In this document: positions 1 to 8,901 of the stretch, in pieces
How the letters are laid out: the number at the start of each line of letters is the position of its first letter
Position numbering within the stretch: position 1 is the stretch's first letter
Source of the DNA: Paraglaciecola sp. MB-3u-78
GTDB taxonomy: Bacteria > Pseudomonadota > Gammaproteobacteria > Enterobacterales > Alteromonadaceae
Reading direction: 5' to 3'
Length of the DNA stretch: 64,000 nucleotides
Assembly (NCBI RefSeq): GCF_002835935.1
Contig: NZ_PJCF01000086.1
Span: 310,001-374,000 of the forward strand
Made by a program: the position numbers and the translations under genes
Notes under the pieces: model-generated
What the model was told of the DNA's origin: nothing
Database searches by the model: none
What the model saw: only the letters and a program-made list of their open reading frames with translations

Positions 1-429
1 CTAATGGGTAACCAATTTATTCCAGTGGCCGCTCCAAGTTATTTAGCTGAAATGGGCCGGCCGCAATATGCAATTGAATTGAAGCAGCATAGAGGTTTAT
101 ATTTTCGAACACCCAATGGCCCTACACCTTGGTTAAGCCAAATTAATGGTCAATGGCAAGATGTTTCTGCTCCACAAGTAGCGGTTTCCAATAATGGAAA
201 ATGGTTAGGTGAGTTGGCGGCACAAGGAAAGGGCATATTGATGACGCCACGTTGGGCGGCGGCAAACTACCTTGTGAGCGGTGAGTTAGAAGAGCTAGTG
301 TTAAATCCACAGGTTCAGATTAGTCAAAACAATGATATGGCAGTCTATTTATTGTATCAAAAGCAAAGATATCTTGTACCAAAAGTCAAAGCCGCAGTAG
401 ATTTTATAGTGGCGAGAGTTAAGTGTTAA
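1..429 (+). CDS. LysR-family transcriptional regulator, C-terminal part (cut by window edge)
   Basis: The reading frame is open to the first base of the window, so the N-terminal helix-turn-helix lies outside. What is visible, about 140 residues, resembles the second half of a LysR substrate-binding domain: a hydrophobic segment of the type VAAPSYL near the start, then a GKGILMTP stretch followed by a hinge-like segment, and a C-terminal DFIVARV helix. LysR proteins are cytoplasmic one-component regulators that usually control a nearby or divergent gene. The target cannot be told from this end. The ATG at position 4 is probably internal rather than a start. Confidence 0.75.
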   Translation, partial: LMGNQFIPVAAPSYLAEMGRPQYAIELKQHRGLYFRTPNGPTPWLSQINGQWQDVSAPQVAVSNNGKWLGELAAQGKGILMTPRWAAANYLVSGELEELVLNPQVQISQNNDMAVYLLYQKQRYLVPKVKAAVDFIVARVKC

Positions 430-518
430 AGCCATGCAAATATACAATTTAATTTGACATTTATGCAACGAACTAAGATTGTACATCATCAGGTTTCTTA
501 ACGCTTAGATGAATATCC

Positions 519-1694
519 ATGCCTTCTAAAAAAGTAATGTTTACAATTATTTCCTCTTTCATCATTCTGGTTATTATTGGCTTTTTTGTGTTTTTCCCCG
601 CTCAATTAGATAAACAAACCAACCGGTTACATGATTCGACATTGCCTGCGATATCCGAGCAAGCCAGAACCTTGCATAGGGATTTATTGATCGGTGATTG
701 GCATAGTGATTCTTTATTGTGGAAAAGGGATTTGATGGACAATCATGATTATGGTCATGTGGATATTCCGAGATTGCAGCAAGGTAATGTTGCGTTACAG
801 ATGTTTACCACAGTCACTAAGTCTCCAGACGGAATTAATTACGAAACGAACAGTAGTGATGCCAGTGACAATATTACGAAACTGGCGTTAGTTAACCTTT
901 GGCCTACAAATACTTGGAGCAGCTTAGCTGAAAGAGCGCTATTTCAGGGGAGTAAAGCATTAGAGTTGACAGATAAATTTCCCCAACAAGTTTCGCTGAT
1001 CACCTCAAAAACCGCTCTCTCAGAATTTTTACTGCAACGAAAAGCGAACCCTCAATTATTAGGTATGTTGTTAGGTACTGAGGGCTCTCATGCATTAGAC
1101 GGTGATTTGAGTAATATTCAACGCTTATACGATAGTGGTTTTCGTATGATGAGTTTACAGCACTTTTTTGACAACAAATTAGGTGGTTCACTGCACGGGG
1201 AAAGTGGTGAGGGTTTAACAGAATTTGGACGAGAAGCAGTACAACAAATGCAATTTTTGGGCATTATGTTGGATGTATCCCACTCTTCTGAGCAAGTGGT
1301 AAAAGACGTATTGATTATGAGTAGTCAGCCTGTATTAGTCAGCCACACTGGTTTTTATGGACATTGCCCATCACCACGAAATATTTCAGATGATTTGATG
1401 CAACAGATTGCTGCTAATGGAGGTCTTATTGCTGTGGGGTATTGGGATGCTGCTGTATGCGAGTCTAATGTAAACGAAATTGCCAAAGCGATTCAATATG
1501 GAATTACATTAGTTGGCAGCGAACATGTTGCCCTTGGTTCAGATTACGACGGTGCGACTAGTGTGCCTTTTGATACGTCTGAGTTAATTTATTTAACCCA
1601 AGCTCTGTTAGATTTAGGGGTGACTGAACAACAAATTAAGCAAGTGATGGGCGGTAATATGCTGCAATATTTACAATTACATCTGCCGGATTAA
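519..1694 (+). CDS. Membrane dipeptidase, peptidase M19 (renal dipeptidase-like)
   Basis: A 391-residue zinc dipeptidase of the M19 family, which hydrolyses dipeptides, including those with a D-residue. A hydrophobic segment at residues 7-27 is an uncleaved anchor or signal peptide, so the enzyme probably acts in the periplasm. The metal ligands expected of the family are visible: His62 and Asp64 in DWHSD, Glu in LGTEGSHAL, His in DVSHSS, His in LVSHTG, and the catalytic-site Asp in GSDYDGA. The length is normal. It starts 89 bases after the LysR gene and precedes mtnK by 74 bases, so a shared transcript with mtnK is possible but not shown. The family call is secure; the physiological substrate is not known. 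Confidence 0.88.
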   Translation: MPSKKVMFTIISSFIILVIIGFFVFFPAQLDKQTNRLHDSTLPAISEQARTLHRDLLIGDWHSDSLLWKRDLMDNHDYGHVDIPRLQQGNVALQMFTTVTKSPDGINYETNSSDASDNITKLALVNLWPTNTWSSLAERALFQGSKALELTDKFPQQVSLITSKTALSEFLLQRKANPQLLGMLLGTEGSHALDGDLSNIQRLYDSGFRMMSLQHFFDNKLGGSLHGESGEGLTEFGREAVQQMQFLGIMLDVSHSSEQVVKDVLIMSSQPVLVSHTGFYGHCPSPRNISDDLMQQIAANGGLIAVGYWDAAVCESNVNEIAKAIQYGITLVGSEHVALGSDYDGATSVPFDTSELIYLTQALLDLGVTEQQIKQVMGGNMLQYLQLHLPD

Positions 1695-1768
1695 AACCTA
1701 TGTGTGAGGTCAAAACTTCTAAATCAAGTATTGATTCAATTAAAATTTAATTTAACGTATAAGAATTA

Positions 1769-3013
1769 ATGGAATATTATCAACTAACCCAAACCAATCT
1801 TACTGACTATCTAAAGTTATTACCCGAAGTTCAACTCAGGTTTTCGTCTTTTGACAGCCTAAAGGTGCAAGAAATAAACGATGGGAATATGAATTACGCT
1901 TTTGTCGTAACCAATAAGTTAGACACAAATCAATCCGTATTTGTTAAGCAGGCACCCCCCTACATCAAAGTATTAGGTGAACAGTGGCCATTGACCCGTC
2001 AACGGATGACAGCAGAAATTAATGCGTTAAATTATCAAGTTAGCGTATGCCCTGAGATGGTACCAGAGGTGTATTATCAGTCTGAGACTTTGTCTGTGCT
2101 TATCATGGAAAATCTCAGTACCCATGCTCTTTTACGCACAGAGTTAATCCAAGGACGATATTTACCTAGACTGGCGGAAGACTTGTCTACTTTCCTTGCT
2201 GAGACATTATTTTATTCTTCTGATTTCGCTCTGCCATCAGCAGATAAAAAGGCGATGGTCAGTAAAAGTAGTAATCAGGAAATGTGTCAAATCACCGAAG
2301 ACTTTGTATTTACTTATCCTTTTGAACATCATGACATGAATGATTACAATCCCGCTTTGTCCCAGTCGATTATTGACTCGATTCAAAAAGATGCAAACGT
2401 CAGGGCCCATGTTGCACAAATGAAGTTCATATTTATGAATAGGCCAGAAGCCTTATTACATGGCGACTTGCATACCAGTTCGGTCATGGTTAATGTGCAA
2501 CAAACCTTTGTGATTGATCCTGAGTTTTCTTTTGCAGGCCCAATGGGATTTGACATTGGTGCACTTATTGCCAATTTATACTTAAGCTACTTTTCACATG
2601 CACATAAGTCATCGGCTGAATCTGTTAATTACAGTCAATGGTTACTGCAGACTATTGACGACCTTTGGTACAAATTCGAAGCCAAGTTTTTATCTTTGTG
2701 GTCTGAACATGAACAGTCTGCGCTAAGTACCTTTATGGGCAAAGATCTAACCGGAGACAGTCATCAAATCTTTAGGCAGATATTTTTGCAACAAGTGTTT
2801 AGCAATACCCTAGGTTTTGCAGCATGTAAGATGATACGCAGAATTTTAGGCGTGGCTAAAGTGGCTGATTTTATGCAATTTGAGGATCAAAAGCTCAGAG
2901 CAAAACTAGAAACCCAAGCCCTTAAAATGGCCACAACTATGCTACTGAATCGCCAATCCTATGCAAACATTGGTGATGTGAATAAATTGGCAGAGGATGT
3001 CAGTTCAATTTAG
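1769..3013 (+). CDS. mtnK: S-methyl-5-thioribose kinase
   Basis: A cytoplasmic kinase of the methionine salvage pathway that phosphorylates 5-methylthioribose, made from methylthioadenosine. At 414 residues it has normal MtnK length. It shows the APH/choline-kinase-like fold signatures: an N-terminal segment with DGNMNYAFVV, the catalytic loop LLHGDLHTSSVMV near residue 230, and the metal-binding stretch VIDPEFSFAGPMGFDIG. The usual partner mtnA (isomerase) is not adjacent here; the next gene downstream is on the other strand. I looked for a SAM-type riboswitch in the 74-base leader and saw none. Confidence 0.9.
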   Translation: MEYYQLTQTNLTDYLKLLPEVQLRFSSFDSLKVQEINDGNMNYAFVVTNKLDTNQSVFVKQAPPYIKVLGEQWPLTRQRMTAEINALNYQVSVCPEMVPEVYYQSETLSVLIMENLSTHALLRTELIQGRYLPRLAEDLSTFLAETLFYSSDFALPSADKKAMVSKSSNQEMCQITEDFVFTYPFEHHDMNDYNPALSQSIIDSIQKDANVRAHVAQMKFIFMNRPEALLHGDLHTSSVMVNVQQTFVIDPEFSFAGPMGFDIGALIANLYLSYFSHAHKSSAESVNYSQWLLQTIDDLWYKFEAKFLSLWSEHEQSALSTFMGKDLTGDSHQIFRQIFLQQVFSNTLGFAACKMIRRILGVAKVADFMQFEDQKLRAKLETQALKMATTMLLNRQSYANIGDVNKLAEDVSSI

Positions 3014-3148
3014 AAAGTGGCTAGATCGTCAACTTCAAAAAAAATAAAATTTTAACTACACAGAGCACAGAAAAAAGCAAAGACGAATTACAGCTTCGCC
3101 GAAAAGACTAATGCATAGTTTGTCATAGTCTTGTATTCCTCTGTGGTT

Positions 3149-4036
3149 CTAAAGCATCACTATTTCATCATCTTTTAAATGACTCACAATAGGGCTGTTT
3201 TCAGCATCGGCAAACGCAGCATCTAGAAGCGATGACCTATAAGCAATTGATGAACGGAAGTTGGGGTGAGTAAATATATAAGTCTGTCCCGATTGAAGCG
3301 CTTCTACTACGCGTTTGGCTAATACCGAGGTGGGAATACCAGATTCAACTAACGCTTTTGCCTTGTTCACAGCGTCCCCTGATTTCACTAAAGTAACGGC
3401 TTGTTCCTTAACACTTTTGTATTCAGGTTGAAGATTACGTAATGACTCATGGATACGAGTTTGAACAAAAGCAGGACATAGCGCCGAGACCGCAATATTG
3501 TGCTTTTTCAATTCAACAGCCCAACTTTCTGACATGGAAACCACTGCTGCTTTTGACGCGGCATAAGCACCAGAAAAGGGCACGCCATTCATGCCAGCCA
3601 TGGAGGCTACGTTAATGATCCAACCGCCTTGACCATGGCGTTTCATAGAGGGAGCGGTGGCTTGTGTACCATTTACCACGCCCATTACATTAACGTCCAA
3701 TACCCATTTCCAGGTTTCAATGTTGGTTTTATCTACTGATCCGGGAATACCCCCTACACCTGCGTTATTCACCAACATATGAATATCACCAAATGTAGCT
3801 TCGGCTGCAGCAACAGTGTCCTCCCACTGTTGATAATTTGTGACGTCTAGTGGGCAGGCTAACACTTGGATATTCGCATCTTTTAATTGCTGTTCTGCTT
3901 TTGCCAGTTCTTTATGGTCTATATCAGCGATCACGATTTGCATACCTAACTGACCAAATTCCTCAGCTAATGCCAAGCCTATCCCACCCGCGCCACCAGA
4001 TATAATGGCTGTTTTACCTGCAAATTCGTTCGACAT
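3149..4036 (-). CDS. SDR family NAD(P)-dependent oxidoreductase
   Basis: A classical short-chain dehydrogenase. The N-terminal Rossmann motif is SGGAGGIGLAL, the NNAG motif follows (MLVNNAGVGG), then the catalytic Ser in INVASMAG and the YAASK pair of Tyr and Lys. The C-terminal part is about 50 residues longer than the shortest SDRs. I placed the start at the ATG at 4036 (MSNEF) because a GAGGG ribosome-binding site lies 8 bases upstream; a longer TTG-started version would overlap that site. The substrate cannot be inferred. The gene is convergent with mtnK, and its upstream side abuts an insertion sequence. Confidence 0.85.
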   Translation of the reverse strand: MSNEFAGKTAIISGGAGGIGLALAEEFGQLGMQIVIADIDHKELAKAEQQLKDANIQVLACPLDVTNYQQWEDTVAAAEATFGDIHMLVNNAGVGGIPGSVDKTNIETWKWVLDVNVMGVVNGTQATAPSMKRHGQGGWIINVASMAGMNGVPFSGAYAASKAAVVSMSESWAVELKKHNIAVSALCPAFVQTRIHESLRNLQPEYKSVKEQAVTLVKSGDAVNKAKALVESGIPTSVLAKRVVEALQSGQTYIFTHPNFRSSIAYRSSLLDAAFADAENSPIVSHLKDDEIVML

Positions 4037-4127
4037 AATGCTATCCCTCAATAATTAACAATGTTTATTTGTAACTATTCAGCCTCATGAAAATATATTT
4101 TGACGATCCCAGCGATCGTAAGTATAT

Positions 4128-5501
4128 TCCAATTAACAAATGAGTCTTAAGTAAGTAAATTTTTAGGCTCGTTTATTCTGTTCAAAGATCTGGTTAAATA
4201 ATTCATTACGTTCTTTTTGAAGTAATTCAGCACAAGCATTATCTGTCATTTCCATAGCTTGCTCATCTAGTATTTCAAAATGAAAGTCTGCTTTCAAATA
4301 TGTTTTGGCATTGGGTAAAGATTTTAGTTTTTCATAGGGCGTCATCATACTTTTGTAAGGGTAAGTTTTACGTTGTTTCCCTTTATCATCAGTGGTGACT
4401 TCAGGAAAGAAACAAGGTCTATGATAATTGATATACGGGTAAAGATATTTTAAATTAAACGTATTGATTAACGGTGCCCATTTCTGTGGAATATGTGTGT
4501 AACCAAACTGTTTTCTTACAATTGATGCATTTTTACTTTCTGCTAAGGCATTATCGTTTGAGTGTCTTGAGCGTGATTTAGTGAGCTCTATTTCAAGTTT
4601 GGTGAGTAATTTACACACGTGTTTGTTGATGTATTCAGAGCCATTATCTGAATGAAACCCTTTGATAATAAAAGGAAATGCGGCCATCATTTGCGTTAGT
4701 ACTGGAATGAGGTAACGCTCACTAATACGTTCAACTGAGCAAACAACCTCAAACTGTGTCACCTCATCAACTGCATTAATATGATACACGCCTTTTTGTT
4801 TATCTAGGTCTCCTTGGTGCACGGTATCAATACGAATATAGCCAGGCTCGCCGTTGGGTTGAGGTTTACGCCGTTCGCCAATAGGCACTTGTCTTGATTG
4901 TGTTTTTGTGAAGTGTCTGCGTTGTTTTTGGTAGCCTTGAGAGTGCCTCAAGTTATATAAATGTGAAACAGAGATAGTGGCAAGCATTTGGTATTCTGAT
5001 TGCTCAAACGTATTGTAGGCACGCTCCAACAGCTTTTTAGTGGCATGACCACAGATATCATCATGCCTTGCGTCCATTTCAGCCAGTAGCTTAATATCCT
5101 TTGTACTGTAAATGGTTGAAAAGCCGTTAGTTCGGCAAGGTTGCCAGTTAATTCTGCCGACGTCCTTGTATTGTTTTATCAATCGAGTGAGTTGCTGCCG
5201 CGAGTAGCCTGTCACCTTTTTAAGGTATTGATTGACGATCCCTTTGTCGGTTTTTTTTAACGTGATATAGCGAAATTTTATCAATGTTTTTTGAATGAAT
5301 TGATATCGCTGATTTTTATCACCTAAAACGGTAAAGGCGACGGCTTGGTTACCTTGAATAAAGCGTTCAAGCTCTTCAATAGTGGTGAGGTTTTCTATAT
5401 TCATGATCGCTTGCATCTTATGATCATGAACAGAATTTAAGTCTTTAGACGCATTTCATTTTGGAAACACGCAATTAGTTAAGACTCATTTCATATTGGA
5501 C
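4128..5501 (-). mobile_element. Insertion sequence with integrase-core transposase
   Basis: An element of about 1.37 kb whose ends carry an imperfect inverted repeat. The left end (4128-4154) reads TCCAAT then AAATGAGTCTTAA. The right end (5474-5501), reverse-complemented, reads TCCAATATG then AAATGAGTCTTAA. Between them lies a single transposase gene. The right end lies directly against an IS66-type element. I could not identify a convincing target-site duplication, so the exact outer boundaries carry an uncertainty of a few bases. Confidence 0.75.
4163..5416 (-). CDS. DDE transposase with integrase catalytic core (rve)
   Basis: A 417-residue transposase, apparently intact. The N-terminal third has a helix-turn-helix region (TGYSRQQLTRLIKQY). 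The central DDE/RNase H-like core has Asp in YIRIDTVHQGD, Asp in FHSDNGSEY and Glu in NALAESKNA. This arrangement is seen in IS481-like and related integrase-core elements; I cannot assign the exact IS family. It occupies nearly the whole element, ending about 35 bases from the left inverted repeat. Whether it is active is unknown, but no frameshift or stop is visible. Confidence 0.85.
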   Translation of the reverse strand: MQAIMNIENLTTIEELERFIQGNQAVAFTVLGDKNQRYQFIQKTLIKFRYITLKKTDKGIVNQYLKKVTGYSRQQLTRLIKQYKDVGRINWQPCRTNGFSTIYSTKDIKLLAEMDARHDDICGHATKKLLERAYNTFEQSEYQMLATISVSHLYNLRHSQGYQKQRRHFTKTQSRQVPIGERRKPQPNGEPGYIRIDTVHQGDLDKQKGVYHINAVDEVTQFEVVCSVERISERYLIPVLTQMMAAFPFIIKGFHSDNGSEYINKHVCKLLTKLEIELTKSRSRHSNDNALAESKNASIVRKQFGYTHIPQKWAPLINTFNLKYLYPYINYHRPCFFPEVTTDDKGKQRKTYPYKSMMTPYEKLKSLPNAKTYLKADFHFEILDEQAMEMTDNACAELLQKERNELFNQIFEQNKRA

Positions 5502-7092
5502 AAGGCTTCGTATTGACTGATCCCGCTAGGATGTCAGACTTGCCTTAATATCACTTTAGTTATTAACCAATGAAGATTGACGGCATTGAAATCGACAGTG
5601 TGATCGATTCAACAAAAAAGTTGCTTACAGAGGATAAATCAATTTCGCCGGCCTTAAGAGCGGCAATTGAATTGATCATGCTGGTTGTGTCTTTGCTTGC
5701 TAATCGATTAGGACTAAATAGCCAAAACAGCAGTAAACCACCCTCCACAGATTTTGATAGAAAGAAGAATTCAAGGACTAAATCTGACAATCCGGCCGGC
5801 GGCCAGAAAGGGCGGGAGGGTAAAACGCTGAGCCCGTTCGAAGAGCCCGATGTAGTCAAGGATATTCCCGTAAACAGGGCGCTATTGCCTCCTGGGAAGT
5901 ATCGTGATGCTGGCGTCCAGTGTCGTCAAGTGGTTGACATAGAAATATCACGCATGGTCACCGAATACAGAGCGCAAATACTGCTCAACGAAACAGGCAA
6001 GAAATTCACAGCTGAGTTTCCACAAGGTGTTAACAGTGCTATCCAATATGGCGATGGCATTAAAGCGCACGCGGTTTACCTGTCACAATATCAATTGCTG
6101 CCTTATAAACGTATTGAAGAGTATTTTTCCGATCAACTCAATATTCCGATCAGTGCGGGAACCTTGTTTAACTTCAATCAAAAAGCGTCAGATTTAATTG
6201 AGCAAACAGGTGCCGCGGATCGGATCAAAGCCGCACTACGAGCATCACCCGTGCTGCATGTTGATGAAACAGGCGTCAACATTAACGGCAAGCGGCGTTG
6301 GTTACATTGTGCCTCATCACTTACCTGGACGTATTTCCATGCCCACGATAAACGTGGGAAAGAGGCCATGGATGCGGCCGAGATACTGCCATGCTTTACG
6401 GGCATTCTGTGCCATGACCACTGGAAACCTTACTACAAATATATCCTATGTGAACATTCTCTGTGCAATGCCCATCATTTGAGAGAATTGGAAAGAGCGT
6501 GGGAGCAAGACAAGCAGAAATGGGCCAATGAAATGCGTGCACTGCTGACCAAGCTTTGTCAGGACGTGAAGGATAATGACGGTAAGTTAACGCCAGAGTC
6601 TGCCCGCGTCGCCAGAGAACAGTACCGTGAAATACTCTTTGAGGGTGATAAGGAGTGTCCGCCACCAAATGAGGAGGACCGACCAGCAGGACAACGGGGT
6701 CGTTTAAAACGAACCAAAGCGCGCGCCTTGCTTGAACGGCTCAGAGAATTTGAAAATGATGCGCTTAGATTTATCGAAATAAAAGATGTCCCCTTTACTA
6801 ACAATCAAGGGGAAAACGATATTCGAATGACAAAAGTACATCAAAAAATATCGGGATGTTTCAGAAGTCAAAACGGTGCGGATATGTTTTGTTTGCTTCG
6901 CAGTTACATATCCAGTTGTCGCAAGCAAGATGTTTCAGCAAGTGAGGCGTTGCGACTATTGTTCAAGGGCAGGCTTCCTGACATCTTTTCATCTGCGCGA
7001 CCTGAATAGTTACGTTTATTTTATAAATATGCATAGATATTAGGTGCAGATTAATTTCAAAAATACTTTATTTAGCGAATTGGTAAGGCTTC
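5502..7092 (+). mobile_element. IS66-family insertion sequence (single-gene type)
   Basis: The region carries one full-length IS66-type transposase without the accessory tnpA/tnpB genes seen in some IS66 members. The 8-mer AAGGCTTC occurs in direct orientation at 5502-5509 and 7085-7092; IS66 elements usually create 8-bp target duplications, so these may mark the ends. I could not find a clear terminal inverted repeat just inside those points, so the boundaries are tentative. Confidence 0.5.
5570..7009 (+). CDS. IS66 family transposase
   Basis: A 479-residue transposase. The N-terminus has the typical LGLNSQNSSKPPSTD motif followed by a basic linker and the GGQKGREG zinc-ribbon-adjacent segment. 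The catalytic core has Asp in LHVDETGVNI, Asp in CHDHWKPYY, the CNAHHLREL motif, and Glu in TNNQGENDIRM followed by the usual C-terminal domain. No interruption is visible. Base composition is more G+C-rich than the neighbouring genes, consistent with horizontal arrival. Confidence 0.93.
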   Translation: MKIDGIEIDSVIDSTKKLLTEDKSISPALRAAIELIMLVVSLLANRLGLNSQNSSKPPSTDFDRKKNSRTKSDNPAGGQKGREGKTLSPFEEPDVVKDIPVNRALLPPGKYRDAGVQCRQVVDIEISRMVTEYRAQILLNETGKKFTAEFPQGVNSAIQYGDGIKAHAVYLSQYQLLPYKRIEEYFSDQLNIPISAGTLFNFNQKASDLIEQTGAADRIKAALRASPVLHVDETGVNINGKRRWLHCASSLTWTYFHAHDKRGKEAMDAAEILPCFTGILCHDHWKPYYKYILCEHSLCNAHHLRELERAWEQDKQKWANEMRALLTKLCQDVKDNDGKLTPESARVAREQYREILFEGDKECPPPNEEDRPAGQRGRLKRTKARALLERLREFENDALRFIEIKDVPFTNNQGENDIRMTKVHQKISGCFRSQNGADMFCLLRSYISSCRKQDVSASEALRLLFKGRLPDIFSSARPE

Positions 7093-7120
7093 ATAGAATG
7101 AATGTTGTATGATCTTTTGG

Positions 7121-7703
7121 ATGTGTGAACGCAAGTTAAATTTCGCTGAGTGGTCACTACTTTTTACCCTGTGATAAACTGAGGTAGGGACCGACAAAAT
7201 ATCTTTCATGGGCAAGCCTACTTTGGTGCCTTTTGGGATACTTTAGCCGAAGTGCATAGCTATTGTTTGATGAGTAATCCTTACCCTCTCCTGATTGAAA
7301 CCCCTAATGCCAGACTTAGCCGAGTAATGCGGCATATCAACGGCGTGTTTACACAGCGCTATAATCGCCTGAAACGCTATTCCTGGGCCACTATTTTGGG
7401 GGCGCTACCAAGGGATTTTGGTCAGTCAGGACAAATACCTTTTGCAACTGTCACGCAAAATCCACCGTCACTCAAACGAAACGACTATTCCAATGGTTGA
7501 GGTGCTAAAGGACTAACCGCTATCAAGCTACCCGGCATGCGTTGGCCTGCGAGAATCCGAAGATTGCCTTGACGTAGCGCCGACTTATCAATTGCTTAGC
7601 AATTACTTAAACAACCTAGCCTTTTAAGGATTACCGTCATTATGTTATGCGAGGTGTTGAAGAACAAACCAAACGCTTTCACGCCAAAGGCAATATGAGG
7701 ACG
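7121..7703 (+). pseudogene. REP-associated (RAYT/Y1) transposase remnant, 5' part
   Basis: A decayed TnpA-REP gene. An N-terminal stretch starting at ATG 7121 (MCERKLNFAEWS) gives way after a frameshift to VIN-stop-GRDRQNIF. It continues as LAEVHSYCLMSNPYPLLIET, RHINGVFTQRYN, then after a further frameshift GRYQGILVSQDKYLLQLSR, a stop, LSSYPACVGL and YRHYVMRGVEEQ. Several stops and shifts make it nonfunctional. The catalytic HUH motif, normally NHYHLL, reads NPYPLL, so both metal-binding histidines are prolines. The family link rests on these consecutive matches. It is interrupted near 7703 by a remnant on the other strand and resumes near 8366. Confidence 0.75.
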
Positions 7704-7717
7704 ACAACTAGCCTGAC

Positions 7718-8241
7718 ATCTATCTTTGACCACATTAACTTCCATTCAAGTGGATTGGAACATTGTTTGCAACTAACTGATTTTGCTAGTAATTTATAAC
7801 CAATTAGCTACTGCAGCTGCAGTAGCCTTACTGCTATGAATGCTGTTATGACGATAATTTTCTCTAGATTATTTCGCGTTTGAAGTCGAAACGATTCAAC
7901 TTGAGTTCCAGCTGATTTCCAAGCTTTATGAAATTCCTCTACTCGCCACCTTAACTTATAATAGCGCACTATTTTCAGTGCATCGGAAGCGCTGTTTAGA
8001 GGCTCGCCCGTATACAGTTTCCACGATAATGGTGTTATACCATTTGGAGGGTTAATCTCATTACAACTTATCACTGGTAAATTGATGCCGCCAAGTTTTT
8101 TGTGTTTTTTAGGTGGGTAAATAGTGACGCAAGCATAACGTACCGCCACTTTTGCAATACGGGCTTTGCGACTGCCTTTTTGTTGTATCTTAACCGAGTA
8201 AGGTACACAAAGTTCAATTCAAGCCCAATTTGTTTGTGTAT
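7718..8241 (-). pseudogene. Tn5/IS4-type transposase remnant (C-terminal half)
   Basis: On the minus strand a fragment reads QQKGSRKARIAKVAVRYACV, then WKLYTGEPLNSASDALKIVR, YYKLRWRVEEFHKAWKSAG and VITAFIAVRLLQL. This matches the end of the catalytic domain of Tn5-like IS4 transposases, including the YxxRWxxE box that holds the last catalytic Glu. After an in-frame TAG at 7808-7810 the same frame goes on with SNPLEWKLMWSKI, also typical of the family. The N-terminal domain and the first catalytic Asp are missing, so it is a dead fragment. It lies between two halves of the RAYT remnant. Confidence 0.7.
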
Positions 8242-8365
8242 AAGGGTTAGAGCATGACATAGAAGGGCGATGAAACGTTCACACTGTGGGTTTTCCACAA
8301 ACTGATGCCACAGCTAGCTGCTGAGGGCAAAAGCTGGGTTATACAACCCAATTTGTTTATGCCGA

Positions 8366-8650
8366 TAGTAGTCCAAGGTGTGGCTGGCTTACTACAACAC
8401 AACACCCAAGGCATTAGTGAAGTGTACTCGTGGACGGCAGCATGGCAATGAGCCCCGCAAAGTGGCCATATATCTAAACAAGATGCTGTCGGCAGCCCGG
8501 TTGCTGAAAATTGCAGATTATTTCAATGTAAATCATTATGGTTGCGTTGGCTTTACGACCTATCAAATCCGCCAACGCAAAATGGAAGGCCATCAATTTC
8601 AACGTAAACTCAGCGGCCTAATAAAACGGCTGATAAAATTACATAGTTGA
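8366..8650 (+). pseudogene. REP-associated (RAYT) transposase remnant, 3' part
   Basis: The open stretch gives ALVKCTRGRQHGNEPRKVAIYL, LKIADYFNVNHYGCVGF and a basic C-terminal tail ending at 8650. This resembles the DnaA-like helical C-terminal domain of many RAYT proteins (RGRxNEPRxxAIYL, then an EIAxxFNxxHYGxV type helix-turn-helix). It is therefore most simply the missing end of the gene that starts at 7121, separated from it by the IS4-type fragment. No start codon context or ribosome-binding site supports independent expression. Confidence 0.65.
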
Positions 8651-8901
8651 AGTAATGGCCATTAATAGCTTTACTCCTTTTTTGGATAATTTAAATGAAC
8701 AAAAGAATTTCCCCCTTTGCTCTAAGCAAGAAAATATAGCTCACCAAATATTGATTACATTAGATAAACAGCGCCTAAATATCACAGGGCCCCAATCGAT
8801 ATTTAAATTACTATTCCTCGATTTTCACTCATGATTTAGCCTCTTTTTTATTATGTTAAAATTTGGTATATTATGATAACAATGTAAATATTTAAAAGAT
8901 A

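Noticed and set aside
1695-1768. SAM or methionine riboswitch ahead of mtnK
   Set aside because: The leader is too short and A+T-rich, with no stem pattern of these classes.
3014-3148. Inverted words ACACAGAG and CTCTGTGG between mtnK and the SDR gene
   Set aside because: Probably part of a common dispersed intergenic repeat or a loose terminator; too short and imperfect here to call.
5563-6930. Several antisense and alternative frames over the IS66 transposase
   Set aside because: They are shadows created by the higher G+C content of the transposase gene.
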